Part shown: positions 41,702-50,925 of the stretch, piece by piece
Position numbering within the stretch: the stretch's first letter is position 1
Layout: the number at the start of each line of letters is the position of its first letter
Assembly (NCBI GenBank): GCA_018604165.1
Contig: CP075895.1
Span: forward strand, 1 to 64,000
Source of the DNA: Chitinophagaceae bacterium LGM1
GTDB taxonomy: Bacteria > Bacteroidota > Bacteroidia > Chitinophagales > Chitinophagaceae
Direction: 5' to 3'
Length of the DNA stretch: 64,000 nucleotides
Program-made: the position numbers and the translations under genes
The notes under the pieces: generated by a model
Databases searched by the model: none
Told to the model about the DNA's origin: nothing
The model's input: only the letters and a program-made list of their open reading frames with translations

Positions 41702-43108
41702 TTATTCGCTGTTCGTGTGCAAAAATAAACCTTTTTGCCCCAAGTGGTTCCATGTATACTCCAGCCTTAGCTTGAAGTCGTATGCCGATACAATATCTAC
41801 CCCGAAGCCATAACCCGCCAGCCCTCTGTTGTTCAGGAAGCTGGTACCCGCAAGCGGATTGACGGCATAGCCCACATCAGCAAATATTTTGGGATAGATA
41901 CGGATGGGTATGACTGCCAGATAACGTATGGGGAAATTGCGAATAGCGGTATTCACCAATTCATATTTGAGGTTGGTGCGCAGCAAGGCATACTGTGTAC
42001 CATCTATTACATAGTACTCATAACCCCGTACATATTCGCTGCCATTACCCATTGCGTAGCGAAAAGTATAGGGCATATCATCGGGGGCGGTGAGCCTGCC
42101 CCGCAGTATCTCTGACCATAGCCATTTACGCCCAAACCGTTTGAAATAGCCTACCTCGCCATTTACATAACTCTGAAAACCAAAGCCCTGCAACCCCACA
42201 CGGAAGCCTGCCGTGCCTACTACCTTCAGCCCTGTGGTAGGGTAGTTCCAGTTGTCAACTTTATTCAGGTCGTAGCGGTAGGTAAACTCCATGATTTGCA
42301 ACCTGTTGCTGCCGTCTTTGTAATAATCCCTGTTCAGCTTTACGATGGTATCATCCGCCCGAAAGCTACGGTACCTTGCCTCAACGGTGTGCCTGTTGGC
42401 ATAGCCGGGACGGTGTACGTATTTGGTGGCTGCTTCGAAATGTCGGATGATATACAGTCCAGGCTTTTTTACAAACTGCCACTTATTGCCACTGGTATTA
42501 AAAAAAGTTTCTTCGTTTTGCGAAAAGAAGAATGATGCACCAATGCCATGCTGTTGTTTCTTGTCTATATAAGGTTTAAAGTACTCAAGCCCCAGTTTTT
42601 GTGTGTAGCCTATTTGCACTATAGCGCTGAGGGTTTCAAGATTGCCGCGAAAGTTGCGGTGCTTGAAGGCCACACCCAGATTGGCACGGCGAATATCGGC
42701 ATTCTGTTCCTTTACCCATGTATTGATGTTGCGGTCTGCCAGCTTCAGTGTCAGTTCAGGTATTATAAACCACTGCTCACCTACTTTTACCAACCAGTCT
42801 ACAGTAGTATCATCAACAGGCAATATATCGATAACTACTTCTGTAAACAGCGGCAGGTTGAAGATGCGTTTGCGGTTCAGCTCCGCCAGTTCATCCATCT
42901 TGGCAACAGGCAGTTTATCCCCTTCCGATACACTCATTTCGCGGAGTATGATATTGCGGCGGGTGCGCTTATTGCCCTCTATGTATATATTTCGTAAGGT
43001 TTTTTTTACGCCTGTAGCATGGCGTGCAGTATCTGTATCTTGCTGTGCCTGTACATGGCATGCACAGCACAATAAAAACAAGTATAGTAAAAAGATACGG
43101 GCTGCCAT
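41702..43108 (-). CDS. BamA/TamA-like outer membrane protein with one POTRA domain
   Basis: A 468-residue exported protein: signal peptide to about 21 (CACHVQAQ). A POTRA domain follows (about 34-115: IYIEGNKRTRRNIILREM, then IFNLPLFTEVVI), and a 16-strand-type barrel of the Omp85 family for the rest, ending in strands such as FKLRLEYTWNHLGQKGLF. It could help insert proteins in the outer membrane. It is shorter than BamA (usually five POTRA) and is co-transcribed with nadK. Confidence 0.85.
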   Translation of the reverse strand: MAARIFLLYLFLLCCACHVQAQQDTDTARHATGVKKTLRNIYIEGNKRTRRNIILREMSVSEGDKLPVAKMDELAELNRKRIFNLPLFTEVVIDILPVDDTTVDWLVKVGEQWFIIPELTLKLADRNINTWVKEQNADIRRANLGVAFKHRNFRGNLETLSAIVQIGYTQKLGLEYFKPYIDKKQQHGIGASFFFSQNEETFFNTSGNKWQFVKKPGLYIIRHFEAATKYVHRPGYANRHTVEARYRSFRADDTIVKLNRDYYKDGSNRLQIMEFTYRYDLNKVDNWNYPTTGLKVVGTAGFRVGLQGFGFQSYVNGEVGYFKRFGRKWLWSEILRGRLTAPDDMPYTFRYAMGNGSEYVRGYEYYVIDGTQYALLRTNLKYELVNTAIRNFPIRYLAVIPIRIYPKIFADVGYAVNPLAGTSFLNNRGLAGYGFGVDIVSAYDFKLRLEYTWNHLGQKGLFLHTNSE

Positions 43109-43269
43109 TAGAAAAACAGGTGCAAGATAATACTATGCTTTCAGAGCGTAGTGCTATTTCTAATGGTATTTTAATCTGCCTCATTAACCGATGGTTATTA
43201 CAAGGGCCGTTACCTATACGGCTTATTCATCAATTGTCGTATCTTTAAAACAGCAACCCTTATTATAAA

Positions 43270-44802
43270 ATGACAAAGCGTATTACTGCTATTATCATCC
43301 TGCTTGGCGCTGCTGCCGCTTTTTATGCCTGCAAGCACAAGCCATATATTTCGCCCGTAAACGAGTATGGTGGTTTCCCCGATGATGTGGGTAAAATCAT
43401 CACCAACAAATGTGCAACATCGGGCTGCCACAATGCTGCCAGCTATACGGCGGCTGGCGATTTGCGGATGGATACATGGGATGCCATATTTAACGGCGGC
43501 AGCCACGGGGCTGCGATAGTAGCCTATAGCGTAGAAAACAGCCCATTGCTTTATTACATCAATACAGATACTGCAAACGGACCAGTACCACCTGCCAGCG
43601 ACAGGATGCCACCCACCGATGCAGGCAGTGCACTAAGCAAAGATGAATATAATACCATACGCAACTGGATAGCTGCCGGCGCACCCGACCGTAATGGCAA
43701 AATACCATTTGCAGAAAACGCATCAACCAGGCAGAAGATATACCTGACACAGCAAGGCTGCGATTTGGTAGCTGTAATAGACGCCGAGCGCAAAGTGGTG
43801 ATGCGCTATGTGAAAGTAGGTAAGGACGGCACTAAAATAGAATCACCGCATGCAGTAAGGGTATCGCCAGACGGGCAACATACGTATGTATGCTTTACTG
43901 CAGGCCGCTACCTGCAACGCATCAATACCAATACGGATGCGATGGACAAAGAAGTGTTGCTGAGTTCTAACACGAGCAACCCATCATGGAATATACTGTT
44001 TGTAACCCCCGATAGTAAGAGTGTATTGGTATGCGACTACAATATTGGTGGTGGTGTGGTGAAATACAATGCATCTGCATTTTCATTGGAAAAGTATTTT
44101 GATAAGATGAACTTTCCACATGGCATTACCTCTACGCAAAGCTTTGATACATTGTATGTATCTGCGCAATTCGGCAATACCATTTATAAAATGGATACAG
44201 GCATTCAAGACTTCAACCTGATACAGAAAGTAAGCCTTGTACAAGGACAGCCTGCTGTAGCATTGACAGGTAAACAACCCGGGCAACCAGACCCGCACGA
44301 GGTGATGCTGACACCTGATGGCAGCAAACTGATAGTAACCTGCCAGGGCACTAATGAGGTGAGAGTATTAGATGCTCGTACCAATGCTATACTAAAAGTA
44401 TACAGCAACGTGGGTATACAACCACAAGAGATTGCCTTATCCAAAACATCGCCCTACGCGTATGTAACCTGTACAGATAGCTTGGGCGCAAACCTGTACA
44501 CGGGTTCGGTATTTATATTCAACTATCAAGACCTTAATGCAGGTACTTATACGATAGATGCCAATACTGGTTGGTTCAATCAGCCGCATGGCATAACAGT
44601 AGACGACCGCAATAATGTGTTGTATGTAGCCAGCATTAATAATGGTGCCAACGGACCGCCGCCACACCATGCCAGCAGTTGCACGGGTAGGAACGGTTAT
44701 TATACTATCTTCAACAGCAAGCCGCCCTTTACCCGCATAGGGGCTACCCGCAAGTACGAGGTAAGCGTGGCACCCTACTCTGCCGATGTGCGGTTTAAAT
44801 AA
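43270..44802 (+). CDS. Lipoprotein with cytochrome c-like motif and YncE-type beta-propeller
   Basis: A 510-residue exported protein (signal IIILLGAAAAFYACKHK, lipobox Cys at 21). Residues about 40-150 hold a c-type heme-like domain with the spacing CATSGCH (CX4CH, not CXXCH) and a distal MPPTDAGS block. Residues about 155-505 form a YncE/NHL-type beta-propeller: VIDAERKVVMRYVKVG, SPHAVRVSPDGQHTYVCF, PHEVMLTPDGSKLIV. It may be an electron-transfer surface protein, but the heme binding is unproven. Confidence 0.8.
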   Translation: MTKRITAIIILLGAAAAFYACKHKPYISPVNEYGGFPDDVGKIITNKCATSGCHNAASYTAAGDLRMDTWDAIFNGGSHGAAIVAYSVENSPLLYYINTDTANGPVPPASDRMPPTDAGSALSKDEYNTIRNWIAAGAPDRNGKIPFAENASTRQKIYLTQQGCDLVAVIDAERKVVMRYVKVGKDGTKIESPHAVRVSPDGQHTYVCFTAGRYLQRINTNTDAMDKEVLLSSNTSNPSWNILFVTPDSKSVLVCDYNIGGGVVKYNASAFSLEKYFDKMNFPHGITSTQSFDTLYVSAQFGNTIYKMDTGIQDFNLIQKVSLVQGQPAVALTGKQPGQPDPHEVMLTPDGSKLIVTCQGTNEVRVLDARTNAILKVYSNVGIQPQEIALSKTSPYAYVTCTDSLGANLYTGSVFIFNYQDLNAGTYTIDANTGWFNQPHGITVDDRNNVLYVASINNGANGPPPHHASSCTGRNGYYTIFNSKPPFTRIGATRKYEVSVAPYSADVRFK

Positions 44803-44817
44803 TTTGCAGGGTATGTG

Positions 44818-44825
44818 TAGCTTTA
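44818..44825 (+). promoter_or_regulatory. TAGCTTTA box 4 bases before folB
   Basis: A near-consensus -7 box ends 4 bases before ATG 44830. Confidence 0.35.
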
Positions 44826-44829
44826 TGCC

Positions 44830-45168
44830 ATGCTAACGGTTTCATTGCACGGCATCAGGGTGGTAGCACCCATTGGTATGTATGCCATAGAAAAGACTGA
44901 GCCCAATACGTTTGAAACGGATGTGGATGTATGGGTGCGTACCGAAGATGACAAAGAATGGCCGTTTATAGACTATGCCATCATCAACCAGATAGTAACA
45001 GCAGCATTTACTCCTGATAAAGAAACGCTGGAAGAACTTGTACAACAAATACACGCTGATGTAAAAGCCACTTTTACTGATGCGGAAAAAGTAAAAGTGT
45101 GCATCCGCAAATTGCAACCACGTTTAGATACACCGGCAGCATACTCGCAAGTGTGTTGGGAAGGGTGA
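44830..45168 (+). CDS. folB: Dihydroneopterin aldolase
   Basis: A 112-residue folate-pathway enzyme that cleaves dihydroneopterin to hydroxymethyl-dihydropterin. It has the family blocks VSLHGIRVVAPIGMY, FIDYAIINQIV, ETLEELVQQI and VCIRKLQPRL with the catalytic Lys. The usual length is near 120. Confidence 0.9.
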   Translation: MLTVSLHGIRVVAPIGMYAIEKTEPNTFETDVDVWVRTEDDKEWPFIDYAIINQIVTAAFTPDKETLEELVQQIHADVKATFTDAEKVKVCIRKLQPRLDTPAAYSQVCWEG

Positions 45169-45182
45169 AGTAATAATATTGC

Positions 45183-45536
45183 ATGAAGCAGATAACAGGT
45201 AAAATACTGATTGGGCTTACGATAGCGGTTATGCTTTATAGCGCCATGCAGGTACTGTTGCTTACTGCAGAGAGGGTGAGGCTGTTTACCAAAGCAGGGT
45301 ATGCAATACCTACAAGGTTGTTTGCGCTATTTGATATAATGCTGATACTGCTGTTTGCAATACCCGCAACACGTAGGGCGGGGTTTATATTATCTGCTTG
45401 CTACTATAGTGCCGGCTTGGCTACAAGAATGATAGTGCATGAAAGTATTGCAGAGCCAATGTTGATTTTGGTGTTATTATTTACCACCATGTGGTTTACT
45501 GACAGAAAGATATTTATTCCCCGTAAAGATTCTTGA
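45183..45536 (+). CDS. DoxX-like small membrane protein
   Basis: A 117-residue protein with four hydrophobic helices (about 8-28, 44-61, 66-84 and 92-107). It resembles DoxX/DUF4345-type membrane proteins in size and layout but lacks a diagnostic motif. It follows folB by 15 bases on the same strand. Confidence 0.6.
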   Translation: MKQITGKILIGLTIAVMLYSAMQVLLLTAERVRLFTKAGYAIPTRLFALFDIMLILLFAIPATRRAGFILSACYYSAGLATRMIVHESIAEPMLILVLLFTTMWFTDRKIFIPRKDS

Positions 45537-45771
45537 AACATTAACTGTTAAGAATTCACATCTCTTTTTGAAAAAATACTATTTCTAAACTGCTGATTTT
45601 TAGTGCATGGTTGTTGCCATGTTTTTACAATCGTTAAATGATGCGCGCGTGTGCATCGTTTAACATTTCCTTACCTGCAATAGCTTGTATTTTAGCGGTA
45701 CAACAAACAAGTATTTTGTATGACTACACATTTTACCAAGCGTTCATTATTCACTTTTAAAACTGTACGTT

Positions 45772-46113
45772 ATGCAAAATCAGAAAGCGAGTTTCGAAAA
45801 CATGAACACCCTCAGCAGCCTTACGCAGACTGCATTCAACAAAGGGTACACAGACAACTTCAGGGTAGAGGATGACGGGCTGTATGCACCGTCAACAGAT
45901 ATACACTACCTGCCAAACGAGGTGAAGATTGAGAACTTCTACCGTTTTGAGGGAGCATCCAACCCCGACGATAGCTCTATACTATACTGCATTGAAACGC
46001 ACGATGGCGTGAAAGGTACATTGATAGATGCCTACGGTGCCAGTGCAGATGAGCTTATAACAGAATTCATCAGAGATGTGGAAGACATACAAAAAGCAGA
46101 GGCTACAAAATAG
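45772..46113 (+). CDS. Small protein of the Bacteroidota family often labelled PRPP synthetase
   Basis: A 113-residue soluble protein. Its middle, KIENFYRFEGASNPDDSSIL, and DGVKGTLIDAYGASADEL are typical of a short conserved Bacteroidota family that databases often mislabel phosphoribosylpyrophosphate synthetase. No PRPP-binding motif is present, so I give no function. The start could also be the ATG at residue 11 (MNTLSS). A strong terminator follows at 46139. Confidence 0.75.
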   Translation: MQNQKASFENMNTLSSLTQTAFNKGYTDNFRVEDDGLYAPSTDIHYLPNEVKIENFYRFEGASNPDDSSILYCIETHDGVKGTLIDAYGASADELITEFIRDVEDIQKAEATK

Positions 46114-46138
46114 CGACGCATATAGGGGCAGATAGAAG

Positions 46139-46170
46139 AAACGGGGATGTGTTTACATCCCCGTTTCGCT
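46139..46170. terminator. Terminator between converging genes
   Basis: A perfect 10-bp stem (46140-46149 with 46156-46165) with a 6-base loop and a T-rich tail, placed between the 46113 stop and the purL stop. Confidence 0.85.
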
Positions 46171-46172
46171 TT

Positions 46173-48383
46173 TTATGCGTTCAGCAATTTTTCTATCGCT
46201 GTGTCGTATGCTTCTTTCCAGTCTTTGATGTAGCCCCAGTCTGCATTGTCTATGCGGATGTTGCCACCAGCTTTTACTGTACCTATTTTGCTGTACGGAT
46301 GGTTGCCGAGTGCAGCTTCAAATGCGGCTGCTTTATCTGCGCTTACACTTACTACCACACGGCTCTGTGCCTCACCAAACAGGAAGGCATCTTTGCGGAT
46401 GCTGGCATCTGTACTCACTTCAAAGCCCATATTTTTTTGCATGGCACTTTCTACCAATGCTACAAACAAGCCACCCTCTGCGGTATCGTGCGCGCTGTTC
46501 ACCAATTTCTCACGTACTACTTTCAGCACCACATCCTGCAGAGCATATTCTTCTTCCAAATCGAAATGCGGTGCAGGGCTGTGCGAAACACCGAGTACAT
46601 TGTACAGGTATTCAGAACAGTTGATGTCGTTTCGGTTTTGGCCTATTACATATATCACATCGCCATCGTTTTTGAAGTACATGGTCATCTTCTGGTCCAG
46701 ATTATCCAGCACACCCACCATACCGATGGTTGGCGTAGGATATACAGGGCCATCGTCGCTGCTCTGGTTGTAGAAGCTGACATTGCCACCCGTAACAGGT
46801 GTACCCAGCTTACGGCAGGCATCGCCCATACCGCGTATGGCGTGTACAAACTGATAATAGACTTCTTTGTTGTACGGGTTGCCAAAATTCAGACAGTTGG
46901 TAATAGCAACGGGTAAGCCACCACTGCACACGATGTTGCGGGCTGCTTCGCTTACGGCTATCATACCGCCTTTGTAGGGGTCTGCATATACATAGCGGCT
47001 GTTGCAGTCTGTTGTCATAGCAATGCCTTTGGCAGAACCATGTACACGTACTACTGCAGCATCACTTGGCTCGTTGGTTTGTGTATTGCCTGTGCCTACC
47101 ATGCTATCATACTGCTCGTACACCCAGCGCTTGCTGGCAATGGTAGGCAGTTGCACCAGTTCCATAGCAACGGCTGTCAGGTCGGCAGGTATAGCGATGG
47201 TATCTTGATTGAATGCTTTGATTTGCGCGAAGTATTTAGGCTCTTCATACTCACGGATATAAACAGGTGCGCCACCGCCCAGCACAAGGCTATGTGCAGG
47301 CACATCGGCTATCAATTCACCGTTCATAAAATACTTGAGGCGGCCATCGGTTGTTACATCACCTATCTGTACACAGTGTATATCCCACTTGTCAAAAATC
47401 TTTTTCACTTCCGCCTCGCGTCCTTTCTTCACCACTATCAGCATACGCTCCTGGCTTTCGCTCAGCAGCATTTCCCAGGGTTGCATATTGTGCTGTCGGG
47501 TAGGTACTTTATCCAGATGGATGTTCATACCATGTTCGCCCTTGGCACTCATCTCGCTGCAAGAGCAGGTAATGCCTGCTGCACCCATATCCTGCATACC
47601 TATCAGCGCACCTGTTGGTATCACTTCAAGGCAGGCTTCTAATAATTTCTTTTCTTCAAACGGGTCGCCCACTTGTACGGCTGGCAGGTCGTTCACACTA
47701 TCTTCGGTAATATCTGCCGATGCGAAAGATGCACCACCGATACCGTCTTTGCCCGTAGCAGCACCTACAATAAATACCGCGTTGCCTTCACCATGCGATG
47801 TAGCAGAAACCGTTTGCCCTGCTTTTACCACACCTACGCTCATGGCATTCACCAACGGATTGGTCTGGTAGCAGCCATCAAAATATATTTCGCCCGCTAC
47901 GGTGGGTACACCAAAGCAGTTGCCGTAATGACCAATACCTTTTACTACACCCTTGAGCAGCCATTTGGTTTTGGGGTTATCCAGCTTGCCGAAGCGTAGT
48001 GAGTTGAGCGAGGCAATAGGACGCGCACCCATTGTGAAAATATCCCTGTGAATACCACCAACACCCGTAGCTGCACCCTGAAAAGGCTCTATAGCCGAGG
48101 GGTGGTTGTGCGACTCTATTTTGAACACGCAACCCAGACCGTCGCCTATGTCTACCAAGCCCGCATTTTCTTCACCAGCTTTTACCAGCAGGCGCTCGCC
48201 ATCGCGGGGCAGGGTTTTGAGTTGGGTAATGGAATTTTTATAACTGCAATGCTCGCTCCACATAACGGAGTACATAGCTGTTTCGTTGAAATTGGGGGTA
48301 CGCCCAAGTATCTGCTTTATCTGTTCAAATTCTTCTTCGCGAAGGCCCAGTTTGACCGCCTGTTCGAGGGTAGCTTCTTGCAT
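46173..48383 (-). CDS. purL: Phosphoribosylformylglycinamidine synthase subunit PurL
   Basis: A 736-residue enzyme of purine synthesis that converts FGAR to FGAM using ATP and ammonia. This is the small PurL type, which needs separate PurQ and PurS. It has SVMWSEHCSYKNS, IESHNHPSAIEPFQGAATGVGG, a second half with TGKDGIGGASFASADI and the VTGGNVSFYNQS block. purQ and purS are not in the window. The start is supported by a TAAATTTG box 4 bases upstream. Confidence 0.96.
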   Translation of the reverse strand: MQEATLEQAVKLGLREEEFEQIKQILGRTPNFNETAMYSVMWSEHCSYKNSITQLKTLPRDGERLLVKAGEENAGLVDIGDGLGCVFKIESHNHPSAIEPFQGAATGVGGIHRDIFTMGARPIASLNSLRFGKLDNPKTKWLLKGVVKGIGHYGNCFGVPTVAGEIYFDGCYQTNPLVNAMSVGVVKAGQTVSATSHGEGNAVFIVGAATGKDGIGGASFASADITEDSVNDLPAVQVGDPFEEKKLLEACLEVIPTGALIGMQDMGAAGITCSCSEMSAKGEHGMNIHLDKVPTRQHNMQPWEMLLSESQERMLIVVKKGREAEVKKIFDKWDIHCVQIGDVTTDGRLKYFMNGELIADVPAHSLVLGGGAPVYIREYEEPKYFAQIKAFNQDTIAIPADLTAVAMELVQLPTIASKRWVYEQYDSMVGTGNTQTNEPSDAAVVRVHGSAKGIAMTTDCNSRYVYADPYKGGMIAVSEAARNIVCSGGLPVAITNCLNFGNPYNKEVYYQFVHAIRGMGDACRKLGTPVTGGNVSFYNQSSDDGPVYPTPTIGMVGVLDNLDQKMTMYFKNDGDVIYVIGQNRNDINCSEYLYNVLGVSHSPAPHFDLEEEYALQDVVLKVVREKLVNSAHDTAEGGLFVALVESAMQKNMGFEVSTDASIRKDAFLFGEAQSRVVVSVSADKAAAFEAALGNHPYSKIGTVKAGGNIRIDNADWGYIKDWKEAYDTAIEKLLNA

Positions 48384-48387
48384 GGCG

Positions 48388-48395
48388 CAAATTTA
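48388..48395 (-). promoter_or_regulatory. TAnnTTTG box 4 bases before purL
   Basis: Read on the minus strand it is TAAATTTG and ends 4 bases before the ATG. Confidence 0.45.
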
Positions 48396-48573
48396 GAATT
48401 TTTAGTAGTAAGTATTTAGTAGAAAGTAGAAAGTTGGTTTTATATGGATTTGATTTAATGTGAGAGGGTGGGATAACAACAGATAATTTATAATAATACT
48501 TATGCTATTTAAGATGTTTATATAACCCCAACAGTCTGTACTTATATGCCAAACTTTGCATAACTTCATTTAG

Positions 48574-49077
48574 ATGAAACTGAGATTAATACTTGCCATC
48601 ATAACACTGTCTGTAGTTACTGCTACACATGCACAGGAAGTAAAAAACGGGCTGACATGGTACACTGATGTAATGCAGGTGCAGCAACTGAGCGAGAAGA
48701 CAAAGAAACCTGTGTTTGCTTTCTTTACAGGCAGCGACTGGTGTGGCTGGTGTCACAAGCTGCAAGCGGCAGTGTTTAACAAAGCGGGCTTTAAAGACTG
48801 GGCAAAGAAAAATGTGATACTACTGGAGCTGGACTATCCGCGCAATAAACAACTACCCGACAAGTTGGCTAAGCAGAATGCAGAATTGCAACAGTTCTTC
48901 CAAGTGCAGGGTTACCCAACGGTGTGGATGTTTTATATAGTGAAAGACAAGGCATCAGGCAAGTTTAATATCAGTGCGCTTGGCTCTCTTGGCTATCCAC
49001 GTGCGGAGCAAGGTAAGGAAGCAGAAGCATTCTTAGCCAATGCGAATGAGATACTGAAGAACAAGCCTAAGAGTTAA
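48574..49077 (+). CDS. Secreted thioredoxin-fold protein
   Basis: A 167-residue exported protein with a signal peptide (LILAIITLSVVTATHAQ). The thioredoxin domain has the active site SDWCGWCHKLQ and the cis-Pro region VQGYPTVWMF. It belongs to the same general family as the protein at 27031 but is not a close copy. A role in periplasmic redox chemistry is likely. Confidence 0.85.
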   Translation: MKLRLILAIITLSVVTATHAQEVKNGLTWYTDVMQVQQLSEKTKKPVFAFFTGSDWCGWCHKLQAAVFNKAGFKDWAKKNVILLELDYPRNKQLPDKLAKQNAELQQFFQVQGYPTVWMFYIVKDKASGKFNISALGSLGYPRAEQGKEAEAFLANANEILKNKPKS

Positions 49078-49130
49078 GGGCTTGTTGGTGAGGAACATTA
49101 ACAAAGGTGCGTCTAAAGGCACCAACAACG

Positions 49131-49661
49131 TTACATTCTTCTAAGCCTTAACTCCAATTTTGCCAACCTTAATAACCGGCGGGTACATATTGTCAGTGAT
49201 TCTTTGAATGTTTTAATCTGATTTGCTTTGAAATATACATAATGGCCGTTGCTGGTCTGTTCAGCACCCATAATACGAATGCCGTTTTTGTGGTAATAGA
49301 CCATCTCAACATAGCTGTGTCCGGAACGAACATGCTCTCGCCCATCTTGCGTAATATTTGTCGGAACTACTTCTATAAGCATCTTTGAAAAAACAATTGC
49401 ATCCAGTTTCTTTTCCTTGCATGTATTAATGATGTATGCAGTATCAACTTTATTACTATAGCTAAGCGTGTCATACAAAAATGTACATTTATATCCCTTT
49501 CGGTCACATAATTCCAGCACTATCTTTTCAAAATTGCTATAAATCGCTTCTTTGTCTTCTTTGTTTGGAAAAGGTTGCCATATCATGGCAAAGCCTATTG
49601 TTTGAGCAGACGTTTTTAGAAAGAATAATACTAAAATGAATATCAGGGTTAAACGTACCAT
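49131..49661 (-). CDS. Secreted hypothetical protein
   Basis: A 176-residue protein with a clear signal peptide (LTLIFILVLFFLKTSAQT) and one mixed alpha/beta domain: IYSNFEKIVLELCDRKGYK, TAYIINTCKEKKLDAIVFSK, VEMVYYHKNGIRIMG. It may be a small sugar- or peptide-binding domain; I do not recognise the family. Confidence 0.65.
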   Translation of the reverse strand: MVRLTLIFILVLFFLKTSAQTIGFAMIWQPFPNKEDKEAIYSNFEKIVLELCDRKGYKCTFLYDTLSYSNKVDTAYIINTCKEKKLDAIVFSKMLIEVVPTNITQDGREHVRSGHSYVEMVYYHKNGIRIMGAEQTSNGHYVYFKANQIKTFKESLTICTRRLLRLAKLELRLRRM

Positions 49662-49741
49662 TTGCAGGGCTTATTCTAGACCTAATATTACAACATTTAC
49701 TAAACTTGGTAAGCTATAAAATAACTATATGTATGGGAACT

Positions 49742-50707
49742 CTACCTGTTCACCACATCAGGGTTACCCATTTTGCCTGCGTTATAGTCGTTGATGCACT
49801 GCATTATCTGTGCTTCGGTATTCATTACAAACGGGCCGTAAGAATATACTACTTCATTCAGCGGTTGCCCACCCAATAGAAAAATCTCCGCACCTTCTTC
49901 GCTGTATATATTGATGTTATCTGCACCACGCTTGTATAGCACCAACTGATTGGGCTTTACGGCGTTTTGCCCTTCTACTTCCAGCTTGCCGTTTACAGCA
50001 TAAATAAAAGCGTTGTGTTCGGGGTTTACGGGTATATTCAGCCTTGCTTGTTTGTTCAGCTTCAGGTAATAATAAAAAGCGGGTGTGTATGTTTTTACAG
50101 TTGATTTATAGCCAAACAATTCGCCTAACACCACACGCCCTGTATAGTCTTTGTGTACAATGGCAGGCATATTGGCATCGTTATACACCGTAGTGCTGGG
50201 GGCATCGTGTTTGTGTGCCGATGGTATGTTGAGCCATATCTGGAAGCCATGTATTTTGCCACCTTCTTTTTTCAACTGCTCACCGCTTTCTTCCATATGT
50301 ATAGCACCACGCCCGCTGTTGAACATCATGTACTCGCCCGTCTGTATTTGAAAATCGTAATCAAGGCTGTCTTTGTGGTGTCCGCTACCCGACAGGAAGT
50401 AGGTAGTAGGTATCACCCCTGCGTGTGGGTGAGCTGGCACTTTCAGTGCAGTGCTTCCCGGCTTGAGGTCAACCGGACCAAACTCATCAAAAAACACAAA
50501 GGGCGAAACATAGTCTGTATGGTTACCCGCAAAAGCACGCATTACGGGTAATGTACCCACCATGGTAGCATCGGCATCCAATATGCGGTGTATCTGCCTA
50601 TTGCGCTTATTGGTGTACATACCACTCTGCCCGAATATGAATGACGGTGCTGCAATAGATGCACCCAATATGGCTGACCCTTTAATGAATTTTTTTCTGC
50701 TCATCAT
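49742..50707 (-). CDS. Pirin-family cupin protein with export signal
   Basis: A 321-residue bicupin. The N-terminus SRKKFIKGSAILGASIAAP has a hydrophobic, weakly twin-basic signal, so it is probably exported. The first cupin holds the metal-binding VPAHPHAGVIPTTYFLSG (His ligands) and the pirin block SGRGAIHMEESGEQ; the second cupin is VNGKLEVEGQ. Pirins have been proposed as quercetinases or transcription cofactors; an exported one is unusual. A TAACTTTA box (50712-50719, minus) ends 4 bases before the ATG. Confidence 0.88.
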   Translation of the reverse strand: MMSRKKFIKGSAILGASIAAPSFIFGQSGMYTNKRNRQIHRILDADATMVGTLPVMRAFAGNHTDYVSPFVFFDEFGPVDLKPGSTALKVPAHPHAGVIPTTYFLSGSGHHKDSLDYDFQIQTGEYMMFNSGRGAIHMEESGEQLKKEGGKIHGFQIWLNIPSAHKHDAPSTTVYNDANMPAIVHKDYTGRVVLGELFGYKSTVKTYTPAFYYYLKLNKQARLNIPVNPEHNAFIYAVNGKLEVEGQNAVKPNQLVLYKRGADNINIYSEEGAEIFLLGGQPLNEVVYSYGPFVMNTEAQIMQCINDYNAGKMGNPDVVNR

Positions 50708-50838
50708 ACCCTAAAGTTAGGCAGATATAATATAGAAATCGTTCAATTAATGTCTATACATCAATAGGTGTAAATTATAGAGTGCAGTGATTTTTTGGGA
50801 TTGGCGTATTGCAGTAATGTATACTGGTACGAGCTATC

Positions 50839-50867
50839 AACCGCAAAGACGCTGAGGCGCAAAGTTT
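50839..50867 (+). repeat. Solo copy of the GxxExxY-unit repeat
   Basis: This 29-base sequence matches the repeat that brackets the GxxExxY gene (25802-26352) but has no such gene beside it. Confidence 0.75.
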
Positions 50868-50925
50868 TTGGGAAATGTCATATCATTCATCTTACAAATT
50901 CAACAATACCTGTCGTTCCTTTTTT

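Noticed and set aside
46149-46916. 255-codon plus-strand frame antisense to purL
   Set aside because: It runs through a terminator hairpin and the catalytic regions of PurL. Its composition is rich in Cys, Phe and Tyr, typical of antisense shadows.
49083-49127. Hairpin with GTTGGTG/CACCAAC arms after the 48574 gene
   Set aside because: It has a weak long loop and no T run. It may help termination but is not strong enough to list as a terminator.
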